A stretch of DNA of 64,000 nucleotides, taken from Limnephilus marmoratus (taxonomy: Eukaryota > Arthropoda > Insecta > Trichoptera > Limnephilidae). Both the position numbers and the translations under genes were made by a program. The stretch is taken from contig OU862927.1 in assembly GCA_917880885.1 (NCBI GenBank), positions 20,105,450 to 20,169,449 of the forward strand, in the 5' to 3' direction. Below, piece by piece: positions 11,901 through 22,216 of this stretch (its first letter is position 1; every line of letters begins with the position of its first letter). The notes beneath the pieces were generated by a model. The model was not told the DNA's origin. It did no database searches and saw only the letters and a program-made list of their open reading frames with translations.

Positions 11901-14900
11901 ACCCTAAGTTGTTTGAGAGGCATATTTCTATTCACATCGTGTAATAAATACCTAATTACATTGAGCCAATAAATGATTACCTCCAATGAACGATATTAAA
12001 TAGGTACGTCATTTGTTATGGTTTAATTGTTTACACTTCACATAGTTGACCTTCGGTATACTGACCTACTTTGGAGATTGTTTATTTCTACGGTCATTGT
12101 CCTTTTGAAGCACAATTCATCGTTTAACTAATTCTTTTCTATTTATTTGACCTAGTTTTGCCCGAACATTAATCATTTAAGTAGGTACTTTGCTAACCTA
12201 AGAGCTACCTGGGTGACCTAGTTTCAACTAAGGTATTCCTTGCTTGACTTGTTTTTGAGAAATATAGGTATTTCGGTTACGAGTCAAACTGATATCGTAT
12301 GACGCCTATTCTTATACGCGCTTAAATATACAATAGACCTACCTAACTAAAACAAGTACTTGTATGACCTAATTTATAAGTAGGTATTTGTTTGTTTGAC
12401 CTAATTTTGAGACGCTTGTATACCCCCGCACACGAAATATAGAATAAAGAGCTTCCACGATAGTCACTTATTACGTTCTACGCGCCTCGATTCGTTTCAT
12501 ATGAGTTATAATAAATTAGCGCATTCACCTAACTGAAGTAAATACCTACATATGTATCCTAACTCTAAAGCAGGTATTTCCTGTTTGACCCACTTTCGAG
12601 CAAGTGAAAATTGTTATTAGTGTGTTAGTGACAAACTTCAAAGGTCCGATTGATTTATTGGTGATGCACGCTCGTCCCTCTCTTCTTTGTCTCTGAAAAT
12701 AATTAATAATTGGTTTTATCTTACCGCCCTCGATCGATTTCAATTTTTCCCAGTCGGAACCTTCATAACTTCGACATTGTGATCGAGGTTTTCCCTTTTT
12801 TTCCGTTTCCTAGCTAATGGACTCCTATCGGCCCCTTTTGAGAAAAGACTCTGATGATGGAAAAAACTCTTCAAATATCTGTCCATTTAAAATTCACTTC
12901 GGCATTTCGCTTAGTTCCTCAACCTCGTATTAATTACTGTTTTATTTCATTCGCCTTCGAGAGGTGATTCATCAAATAACAAATCAGATGTTTAATTTTA
13001 TTGTCCGGAATTAGGTAAATTATTATTTATTCACAATATTTTAATATCACTTTAGAATCAATAACCGTAGATACGCACGTTTTCCAAGTGTACGAATTAT
13101 TATCACCACTGTTTATTACAATTTCGTTATTCAATTCACAAAGGATTTTTAACCGCTTTATTATTGAACCACTGTAGTTTAAACGTGACTCGAACAATTC
13201 GTTATTATTATTTATTTTACATATGTCATGTTATTTAAAGTAAGGTTAAAGTTTTAATTATTATATCACCCATAGTTAATTTTAAAATCGCGTGTTATAT
13301 TTTCCTTTATCCGGTAATTTGATTTATTTTAAGACACTGGATTTTTGTTAAATGTTATAAAACCACTAAATATAAGTTGTAAGAAAGAACCCCGAATGTC
13401 ATTCAACTCTTATTTACTGACTTTAAACACTTCCATTATAAAACACCCGAACTTTCACGAAGTATTATTTAGGCACTTTTCCGGACTCTCCGTTGATCGT
13501 CTTTGAAATTTTTATTCCTCAATTTTAAAGGGAAAATAAAACACTGAATTTACTATTTTTTTGCAAACACTTGTAGACATTTTTCAACTCTACTAGAAGC
13601 ACTAGTTTACTAGTCTTCTTCGCGCACCTTTACATTTTTCTTGATCGCGCACTTCCCGTTATTTCATCCGAACTCTCCCTCAATCTCCCAACGAATTCCA
13701 CTTCTTTATCAAACCATGGTCTTTTAAAGACCTTTTAGAGCTCTCCTTTCATAGGAAAATCACTCCTGACCGCCCAGACTTTCATAGGAAAAAGGACCAA
13801 ATTCGGTTCCTCCGTATGTGACCTTTTGTCAAATCTCTGTTAATCTTCTATCTCATGTCTTAGAACCAAATTAGTTTAGTGTCTCTCTCTCGTAAAAAAT
13901 CACATAAATTTTCTCATTGACAGGTATTTATTTTAAAAATTTCATGTACTTGCTCGTAATTCATTTTTTAATGCCTACCCCATAAAAGTAATGTTTTTAT
14001 TTTAGAGTAAATATTCGTATTTAACTTGTATAATTTTGTTTAGGTCGTTTCGTGTTAATGATACCCTTAATTGCTTGAAATCATGTTCTATAATTTTATT
14101 TGGATAAAGTCATATCAACAAAGTGATAGCCAACCTTTTTTCTCTAGTCAAACGGTTAGCGATTCCTTCGACGGTTCACACGCATTTCCCAGTGTCAGGC
14201 TACGTTAAGCATCTTTTCCTGTGATTTGATTTAATTGTAGAGTGACCAAAATGTACCGTGGCCTTTGATATGCAATATTTTCAATATCCTGTTCATCGTG
14301 AATAGTGTTGTCAGATCAGAGTAATCCTTATATCGGTACCTATTAAAGTCAATTTAAGTAGTTCCAATCAGTTTTCTTTTGAGATATTTGGCTCTAATAA
14401 CTTCGTTTCACCATTCCATTTCCATATCAATAGATTTTCCCACTTTTTCAGGTTATTATATTCAGTTTGTGAAAATTTCCGAGATTCTACCCGTTTTTTG
14501 TGATCATTCCAGATCGGTTTTAATTAAATCGACCCCTGGGACCATTCATGTTACGTTTTCCGTGCCCTTATTGATGATTTTTCATTTACTTATTTTCAAC
14601 ATTTCCGCCTAAGATTTTCTTGTTTCCATTTGAAACGTTAGGTGCCCAAAATCTCCAGTTCCCGATCGCGTCTTATGTAAACACGACCCGGAGTCAATAA
14701 TCCTCCAGCTCTTTGTCTTTAGTTCTGTTTACAATTCCGTTCGTTGAACTTTCGTTCCTGTGGGAAAGAATTCAAGGCCGCTCAATCTGATCAAAGCCCA
14801 CTAAAACGATACACGCCTATAATTTCTCTGATTGGTTCAAATTATTTTTAATCGCCTTATTTACTCCCTCATTGGCAGAATCCAAACTTCCTTTGTCCTC

Positions 14901-15330
14901 GTGATAGCTATGATATGGGGGTTCCCTCGCTCCAGTCACTATGCAGATTTCTGTATAGTTCCCAACTGCTCGGACAGATGTCGCCGAATGTACCATTTTC
15001 TCTACATAATATTTAGAGGAAAAAATTTTTTTCTTGTAGGCTTCTCGTAGGTTGAAGGTTGGCATTCATCACAAGTGATAAGACAATTTAAAGATATTAA
15101 GTAATATTTCATGGTGGGTGCTATAATATGTTTCTTTTAGTATCTTATTTGTCGTATGTACATTATTTAGTAATTACCCCGTGATGTACGTGTGTAGGTA
15201 TGTGAATGTGAGAGTTTAGTAGAGTTTAAACGCTTCTTTTTTTCTGATTATACCATAAAAATAAGAAACAAACGGCCGCATTCCTAATTTTTGTGATAGT
15301 TAAACGTTTTTTATTTAAAATTGCATTATT
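8961..15330. other. Long stretch with no recognised gene or repeat
   Basis: Open frames here are short and resemble nothing I know. Variants of TAGGTATTT and TTGACCTA recur loosely at 12000-12600, suggesting very decayed repeats. G+C is slightly higher at 10600-11200. I cannot assign any of it. Confidence 0.4.
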
Positions 15331-15337
15331 CATTGTG

Positions 15338-16215
15338 GAAATTCCATACAGAAAAAGCTGTTTTAACTTTTAACAGTAAGGAAAAAATCTGTATTAAAAT
15401 GATCCAATTACTGCTCTTATTTTGTTGCTTTGACCTAGAACTTTTAGATGAAAAAAAGCTGTTTTTTGTATTTCTTGGGCACTGACTATGTAACAATTTC
15501 TAGACATTTTTGTATTGAAAAGTTTTATTTTTCGATGTACATTTGTTACTTTAATTATAAATTTTTTTGCGACCGGTTTCGACACGTCCGTATCATTAAC
15601 GAGCAAACTTAAAACTAACTTAAAAATTCTATACAAGTACACAATTAATTAGGCGGGGTAGTGGGGGGGGGGGGGAATTTGGTGGAGGGGGAGGACGGTG
15701 GGAGGAGTCAAAATTACATGGAAACATCGTAAGCAGAGGTGATTTACATGGTGCTATTATTTTATTAACTTAATTAATTTTAGATTTAATTTTTTTGTTG
15801 ATTTCTAAAGTTTCTAACGCGCCAAATTAAAATATGAATTGTTAAGTTAATTAGTAGTAGAATTTTTAAGTTTGTTCGTTAATGATACCGACGTGTCGAA
15901 ACCGGTCGCAAAAAAATTTAAAATTAAAGTAACAAATGTACATCGAAAAATGAAACTTTTCAAAACAAAAATGAAAAAAGCTGTGTTAATTTTATAACAC
16001 GAAATGTCACTGTTAGTTCGTGGTTGAGAAAACATTACTAGTTGAAAACAGTTGCGTTTACCAAGAAATTCCCTACAGAAAAAGCTGTTTAAACAACAAC
16101 AAAAAGTCCTATAAAATGATCAAATTACTGCTCTTATTTTGCTGTGTTCTAGAAATTTCGGAAGGAAAAATCTGTGCTAATTTCATAGCATGTATTTCTC
16201 TCGAAACCTCACATT
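15338..16215. repeat. Composite direct and inverted repeat, possibly Penelope-like terminal sequence
   Basis: A block at about 15338-15440 (AGAAAAAGCTGTTT, then CAATTACTGCTCTTATTTTG) recurs directly at about 16070-16160. Between them, about 15480-15640 is repeated in inverted orientation at about 15850-15990. The inverted arms carry GCGACCGGTTTCGACACG, which resembles the CCGGTTTCG end motif of the Penelope-like fragment at 17387. The spacer at 15655-15710 is very G-rich. A short part of the arm (CTAGAAATTGTTACATAGT) recurs at 25980. Confidence 0.5.
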
Positions 16216-17037
16216 AAAAAATGGTCCAACAATTGATATAATATAATTAATTGTTAATTTATATTGCGAACCCCGCCACAAAACATTTAGCGCATCTTTC
16301 GCAGAATACCGTATTCCTCCTCCGTCCTAGGAAGTGTAGGTCGGTCGTCGCACCGGAATACAAATTGTGACAACGGACGACGGAATACGAAGCGACAACG
16401 ACAGATAGGTTTCCATAGTTCCATGAATGGGTGGCAAGAGGTTTACGCCTCACTACTACGGTCACGATGGGAATTCTTCGGGCCTTGTTTGTTGGGTGAC
16501 TATTATAGTGACGTTGTTAGTTGATACGTCAAGGTGCAGTCTGATTTTTAGTCCGAATAAGCGCTTTAGTGAAGCACTACAAGTATTGCAAAATCAGGTG
16601 ATTTTGGTTTGATCATTATCTGGCTTAGAAATTTTCTACATGCTTTAATTGAATACTGCTAGTAGAACACTTATTTGTTGTTGAAATAAAAGAGTATTTT
16701 TTGATTAGTCCTTTTATAAGCTTTTTATAAGAAAAAAAAGTATCAGGCCTATAAAAGAATTGCTTTAAAATTCAAAATCTCCTGCTTACGAAGGTTTTTA
16801 AAAAATATTTTTTAGGTTATAGAAAATGATCGATATTAAATATCGATCAATTTGTGCCTGAGCTTCGCTTTAAAACACGCTTTTTGGGGATGTTTTTTTT
16901 TTGTGAATAAATCAAATTAGGCGGCTGGTGTTAAACGGGAATGTAAATCTTATCTACATAATAGTCCGGTCAAGTTAGCCCGAATAATTGGGATACCCTT
17001 GCATAAATTCCCAACATGCTGAAAATTTACATGAACG
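16216..17037. other. Unannotated DNA with a short palindrome
   Basis: No gene. TGATCGATATT at 16828 is followed after one base by its complement, a 23-bp palindrome. Confidence 0.4.
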
Positions 17038-17386
17038 TTAGGGAATGTACCCATACTACGTGACCCATTTAGGGGGGGGGATCTTCAAAATACCACGCTT
17101 GGTCACAATGGGGGGGGGGGGGGGGGGGGGGGTTAAGTTTTCATCAATCTAGAAATCTTTTTATATGTTTTCCACTATCTTTTTAATATTTTTCCACTTG
17201 TAAATTATAGGTATGCATGCACTCTTGCCGTCATGCAGCAAGCGCCGTACTAATAAAGACAAATATAAGCCAAATATTTTTTTTTTAATTTTTATATTTT
17301 TGAATGTAGCTATTACTTTGTGGTTATCCATTATAGAAAAATGAAACAATTCGACTTTGTATAAACCACTTATATGATGCGCAAAT

Positions 17387-17421
17387 CCGACCGGTTTCGG
17401 AACAAACGTTCCTTCGTCAGG
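17387..17421 (-). ncRNA. Hammerhead-ribozyme-like motif of a Penelope-like element
   Basis: On the minus strand the order is CTGACGA, then a hairpin GGAAC-GTTT-GTTCC, then GAAAC and CCGGTCGG. CUGANGA and GAAA separated by a stem are the two conserved core boxes of the hammerhead. Such motifs are known from the terminal repeats of Penelope-like retroelements. One extra A lies between the first box and the stem, and I did not find a convincing stem I with the cleavage triplet. It may be degenerate. Confidence 0.45.
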
Positions 17422-17586
17422 GAAAGCTTATACTAATTTGACAGTTTCGAACAATGTTTTATTATTGTCGGGGTGGAGCCGTTGCTAATAAATAATGTAG
17501 ATTGGGTGGGTAGGTATTAGTGTAGAGTGGGTGGGTAGGGGAACAAATCCATGATTGGGCTATATGACAATATTTTTTGTTTGTTG

Positions 17587-18060
17587 ATAATAGATTAATT
17601 ATTTTTAAGGGATTTTTTAATTTCCAAGGCTTCTAAGTTATCTAAACGTTTTCCTTTATTATTAATATGAAGAATATTTATCCCTGTATTTTTTTCAAAA
17701 CTATGGTTATTTTCAATGATATGGTTAGCAAACTCAGAAAAATTATTATTATTAAGACACCTTAAATGTTCTTTGATTCTGATTTCAAAATTACGAGTTG
17801 TTTTTCCAATATAAAATGAGGGACAATCATTGCATTTGAGTTTATATATTCCAGAATTAGTCAATTTATGGTCTTTATCTTTAGTATTTCTCAAAAAATT
17901 ACCGATATTATTTCTTGTATAAAACACTGGTTTAATATTAGAAGGGAGATTTTTGCAACATTGAACTGAAAAATTATTAATATACAAAATTTTACGCCAT
18001 TCTTTATCATTAATATTATTAGAATTGTATAGATATTTATTTAAAAAAAAAAAATTTTAA
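17587..18060 (-). pseudogene. Penelope-like element, GIY-YIG endonuclease C-terminus
   Basis: The minus-strand frame is open from about 18060 to 17595. It continues upstream of the first start-like codon through WRKILYINNF. The key block is SGIYKLKCNDCPSFYIGKT: GIY, then YIG, followed by a conserved R (TRNFEIRIKEH) and a downstream E/N region. This is the nicking-endonuclease fold carried C-terminal to the reverse transcriptase in Penelope-like retroelements. The RT itself is missing, cut off where the surrounding MITE resumes. Downstream on the same strand is the CCGGTTTCG terminal motif with a hammerhead-like fold, which supports the assignment. The frame has no internal stop, so the fragment may be fairly young or fortuitously open. 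It is incomplete and not expected to act. Confidence 0.8.
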
Positions 18061-18212
18061 ACTTTTTGTTAGCAAGAAATGATTCAAAACCATATTTATG
18101 ATTAACTACGTGAAAACTGTAGGGGTCTTGGAATATACTACACGTGGTCACCGGGGGGGAGGTGGTTAAAAATTGCAAAAAGTATGTAACGTAGTGTGGG
18201 TACGTTCCCTTA

Positions 18213-18850
18213 GGGAGTTAGTGGAGTAGGCCTACTGGGGAAACCACGTTTAAAAAAAACCGCGTCAAATACACTAATTCACAGGTGGCGTGGAAACGTG
18301 TGCATAGTATAGGAAATACCACATTAGTAAATTTTAGAATCGCCTTTTCTCAGAAATAATGAATCTTAGGGACAAAGTGTCAGGACAATTTTTGTAGATA
18401 ATTGCATGATCTAAAATTTTTGTTTGAGCTATCAAAAAACTAACCGTTTCGCTAAAAAATCCCAAAAACCCATTTTTGCGAACTTTGACTGTGAATATTT
18501 TTTTTTTTGCACATATGGGGTCGATTGGGACTTTTCACAATTTCATTATAATGGTATCCCTGACGTTCATGTAAATTTTCAGCTTCATGGGAATTTATGC
18601 TAGGGTGAATGTCTATTTTGACCGGACTATAAGGAGTGTTATTGGCGGCTTGATCCCGAATTTTACACGACGTGGTGCGTCACTTTAGGTGATTTCTTAT
18701 TATTTTTTATTCTGTATATTGTACTAAGTAATTGTCAGGTTATTCGCGAATGCGAAAATGTTTTTCTTTCATCGAATAAAACAATTTATGTAGAAGTCGT
18801 AAGATGGGATTTACTTGTTACTTATATTTTGAATAAATTAATACATAATA
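18213..18850. other. Unannotated DNA
   Basis: No gene or clear repeat is seen. Confidence 0.4.
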
Positions 18851-18864
18851 CTTTGTTTTATTCT

Positions 18865-18930
18865 ACTCTCGACCGGTTTCTGAAGAACTCGAGACTAAAG
18901 TTGAATAAATAAAAGTTACAATGTATTTAC
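18865..18930. repeat. Penelope-like terminal motif (weak)
   Basis: CGACCGGTTTCTGAAGAACT, then CTCGAGACTAAAG, resembles the CCGGTTTC terminal motif at 17387 in composition. There is no clean second hammerhead box, so this is a tentative relic. Confidence 0.3.
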
Positions 18931-19022
18931 AACCAACACTTATAGGCTTCTATGTATTTGTGTTGATTTTAAGCATCTTACGATTGTATTTGGCATAATG
19001 AGCGAGATTACGAAAGGACTGA

Positions 19023-19097
19023 AGATGTTTTGGGCATGTAGAGCGGATGGACGGAGAAAGGGATGTTAGTAGAATATTTGATACGAAAGTGCTTGAA
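19023..19097 (+). pseudogene. LINE reverse transcriptase, 25-codon C-terminal scrap
   Basis: The plus-strand frame reads RCFGHVERMDGERDV followed by SRIFDTKVLE and a stop. FGHVERM is a well-known block near the C-terminus of non-LTR reverse transcriptases. The frame upstream is closed by a stop, so only this scrap remains. It lies about 50 bp before the SINE-B copy. Confidence 0.55.
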
Positions 19098-19145
19098 TGA
19101 AATCAGGAATGCACGAGAGAACTGAACTGAACTAATACTACTTAA

Positions 19146-19553
19146 TTTGGGAGGCGGGTACGGGTAACGCCGCCCTCGAAATCATTTATTGGATAACCAA
19201 CACCCCTGCCATAGGTAACCCCAAGTGGTTCGCTTGTTTGGTGACTGAGCAGGAGTTCCCGGATTTATGGAGGTATTGGCGGCACATGCGTTTGCTCACC
19301 TATTGCGTGGCTGGCCGGATCGGGAGAGATTGGTTAAGAGAAACCTTTTTACCGGACTCTCGACCCATCGCCTTAACAGTGAGAAGGATGGATTCAAACG
19401 TCCGTCACTCTTGGACACCTTGCATATCTACCTTTTTCCTTAACAGATCTTCCTCTCCTTCCTTTTCTTAAAAAGACCCTCCAAATAGAATCCCCAAAAA
19501 TGGCATAGGCCCCGAGGGAAATAGTTTTGCTGTGTGAAGCTAATGTAAAAAAC
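19146..19553 (+). mobile_element. SINE-like repeat family B, near full length
   Basis: The copy starts TTGGGAGGCGGG, runs through TATTGGATAACCAACACC, CCATAGGTAACCCCAAGTGG, the pyrimidine-rich CTTCCTCTCC block and TGGCATAGGCCCCGAGGGAA, and ends GCTAATGTAAAAAAC. About 408 bp with a short A tail. No tRNA-like A or B box is visible in the head, so whether this is a true SINE or a short nonautonomous LINE derivative is open. Confidence 0.7.
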
Positions 19554-19639
19554 AAACAAATATATTTCGGGTGTGGAGTCCGTAATAACAGTTTAGGAAT
19601 TATGAGTGTGTATGAGTTAACAGTGCGGGGAGTTTCGGA

Positions 19640-20080
19640 GGCGTCTACTGATATCTACAGGAATTCCAAAAACTGAACAAATCGAACTAATATCTATGAG
19701 AACCAAAGTGAGGAAGAATATCTACAGCTCAAACTGCTGACTAATATCTATGAGAACTAAAGTGAGGACGAATATCTACAGCACTGGCAGAGGTTGGATT
19801 TGCAATTATGTGTAGCATATTGGAATAACCTAATATTGCGTAGGTTAGGTTAGGTTTTCCGTACAACCTCTTGCTCAGCTGCCCTCTGTAGATATTAGTC
19901 CTACCTACGCTCCATAGATATCATTAGTCATCACTGGAACCATCATAGATATTAGTACTCACTCTGAAGTTCATAGATATTAGTCCTCACTCGGAAGTTC
20001 GTAGAAGTCCAACATATGAGCTGTAGATATTCGTCCGACGTACATGCTGTAGATATTAGTATCTGGAGTCGGGCGTTTCA
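19640..20080. repeat. Foldback repeat built from TAGATATTAGT subrepeats
   Basis: The left arm (19645-19785) has several AATATCTA(C/T) units reading one way. The right arm (19885-20065) has CTGTAGATATTAGTC and CATAGATATTAGT units reading the other. The outer boundary pair CTACTGATATCTACAG and CTGTAGATATTAGTAT is partly complementary. The centre includes three TTAGG units (19843-19860). A detached piece with the same units is at 46985-47035. Confidence 0.6.
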
Positions 20081-20930
20081 TCCTCTTTGCCTACCCACGC
20101 CTTCAGCGAAATATCGTGATGTTTAGTTATTATATGTCTTATTTCATATTATCTGTTGTCATGTTTGCATCACCGCCATATTGTGCCGTACAACAATAGG
20201 AGTTTGCGAAAGTGAAAGCACCTGTCCATACATTTCTTGTCACTTAACACAACAAATAACCATTAATAACCCGTTATACTTGGCCTAACCCTGGCCTTGT
20301 CGCAGGGTCATTTTGAAAGTATTCAACTTTCTCTAAGAATGCAATTAAAATATTATTATAGAGATGTTCAAGAATGCACTCAAAATGGCATTGCACCTTT
20401 GAAATTTATTTTGTAAATAATACAATGCCAACAGATTCCACTCTATACTAATTTAGAAATCTATGAGTCTTCAATATTCAGAAAAGATAACATGTACCAT
20501 TGTTTCAATTTTGTTTACAGTAAAACTTTAATTTCCTTTAATTTTCCTTTCTATTAGTACTAATTGCTAACTAATTTAACAGTTTCTCATTGAAGCCGTC
20601 AGAAGTGACCTTAGGAAATAAAACTGAGAGTAAATTACAAGCTATTTATTGTATTCTATTAAAGTTCGCGAGCTGAATTTAATTGCTGGAAGATTTGTTT
20701 TATCTTTCTAGAATGTAATGGTTTTTAGTGCGAATTAAACAATAGTATTGTATGATTAGTTACTAATTAAAAAAATAATTATGAACCCTGAGATTTATTG
20801 TTCAGACGTCTGTGAGTTGTGCTGAAAATGGAGTAAGTTATTCTACCTTTATTTCAGTGGATGGTACTCTAAAGAACTAGCTTCATTGATCCCTTCGGCA
20901 CCCGTGCACAGACGAGGGATGCGCCAAACG
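20081..20930. other. Unannotated AT-rich DNA
   Basis: No gene or repeat is recognised. Confidence 0.4.
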
Positions 20931-20984
20931 TGCTCCCGACATTTTTGTTTTGTTTTTGAATTTTTTATTTAGATGTATGTAAAT

Positions 20985-21349
20985 ATTTTCATACATCTAG
21001 TAGGAAAATATAAAAAATACAATTTACGAAGTAGGTACAGGAATATTCACAACTACATTTAAAAAAAAGAATACTAAATAAAAAAGATAACTATACAAAA
21101 ATACATTATAAAAGAACGAGACCTGAGAATAACATTGGTGAGTAATCAAAAAATATTTTTTAAATATAATGCACACATCCTACGAAAATTGCTGAGACTT
21201 GAGGCTTCCTTTACGGCATTTGGCAGACTGTTATAGAGTTTTTGCCCTTTATAAAATGCGCTATTTTGTGTGCACGAAAGTTTAGTTTTGGGAAGCCTAA
21301 AGTCTCCGCGTCTTCTCGTAGGATAATTGTGAACATTTTCTTGAAACAT
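20985..21349 (-). pseudogene. LINE C-terminal coding end with 3' untranslated tail
   Basis: The minus-strand frame 21146-21349 has YPTRRRGDFRLPK, QNSAFYKGQKLYNSLPNAVK and FRRMCALYLKN. This is the usual end of insect non-LTR reverse transcriptases: NTR...LP, then Y.G...YNSLP, then a FKR...YL helix. The frame ends at 21146, followed by AT-rich 3' untranslated sequence to about 20985. Everything upstream (palm, endonuclease) is absent, as in a 5'-truncated insertion. Clade is not resolved. Confidence 0.75.
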
Positions 21350-21411
21350 AATAAGTACTCTTCAGATAATTTGGGAGCATATTATTTGTATTTGTACACT
21401 GTTGACATTGG

Positions 21412-21513
21412 TCACGTGACAACGGGTGGTTTCTATGACTCGATCTTGAGTTCAACAGCTCAGTGGTGGAACGATTTGCCGACCTCTGTGTTTCCTAAAA
21501 CGTGGGTTTCTTG
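21412..21513 (+). pseudogene. Short LINE C-terminal scrap, plus strand
   Basis: The frame GGFYDSILSSTAQWWNDLPT followed by SVFP resembles the FxxSxxxLWNxLPxxVFP block at the end of many non-LTR reverse transcriptases. It is only about 34 codons and is the sole evidence. Confidence 0.35.
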
Positions 21514-22210
21514 AAGACCCATTATCCTTCCTCTCCTAAAAAAGACTCTGCCTTAATTTAGAGCTAAATCTAGCTCGAAAATCGAACACGGAACGCCTGG
21601 GTGGGACCCAAACGCGATGAACCCTGACCGCGTTTCGGTTTTATCTCGTCCATTATTTTTCCAAAACACCTAGGTATATCGACTCCTAACGTAATTGATC
21701 TTATTTTAATGGGTTCCTTGACAGTTATATGTATAAACAATTATCTTCGCTTTCATTACTCAATACCAAACGTAGGGTCAACGGAACGTTCCTTGCGTTA
21801 TCTGCAGCCGCCGGTGGTTTTTGTGATGCCGCTTCGGTGACTGGCTATAATCCGATCGATGTTCTGATCGGACGCTGCAATACCGGAGGAGGCCAAGGTC
21901 TTCACGGGCTGCGAAGCATGCTGTTGTATAAATACGATGATTTGACGGGACTACGTACTAAGTGCATACGTTCTATAGACAGCTGTGTTTGATGTTTCGA
22001 ATGCGATGTGAGATTATTTTTCTTTTCTAGCAGTTAGAGAATTAAGATTTTCACCGTCAATAATTTATTTATTTACTAATCTTTGGAAAATCAATAGTTG
22101 CATTTAATATTTTTTACATTATACCAAAAATGCAACCAATTATTGTGGATTTCGTACTTGTGATGAGAAATGAATAGAATTAACAGAACAGAATTATATA
22201 AAACAAAAAC
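21514..22210. other. Unannotated DNA
   Basis: An 87-codon open frame at 21729-21992 matches nothing I recognise. No repeat is seen. Confidence 0.35.
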
Positions 22211-22216
22211 CTAATA

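Larger units (their letters stand above)
17041..18209. mobile_element. PIF/Harbinger-like G-tract MITE split by a Penelope-like insert
   Basis: The left end GGGAATGTACCCATACTACG (17041) and right end GTGTGGGTACGTTCCC (18209) match the termini of the intact MITEs at 25758 and 45181. TTA flanks both sides (17038-17040, 18210-18212), the 3-bp target duplication typical of PIF/Harbinger. Intact copies are about 157 bp, but this one is 1169 bp. The excess, from roughly 17133 to 18145, contains GIY-YIG coding sequence and is an insertion. The left arm ends in a run of 23 G (17110-17132). Confidence 0.75.

Noticed and set aside
15560..15605. Second hammerhead candidate at CCGGTTTCGACACG
   Set aside because: The GAAAC box and a 5-bp stem are present, but the CUGANGA box does not align in register.
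19843..19860. Telomeric (TTAGG)n
   Set aside because: Only three units, inside a foldback repeat; too short to mark a telomere or an interstitial telomeric array.
21729..21992. 87-codon plus frame
   Set aside because: No motif, splice context or homologue that I recognise.
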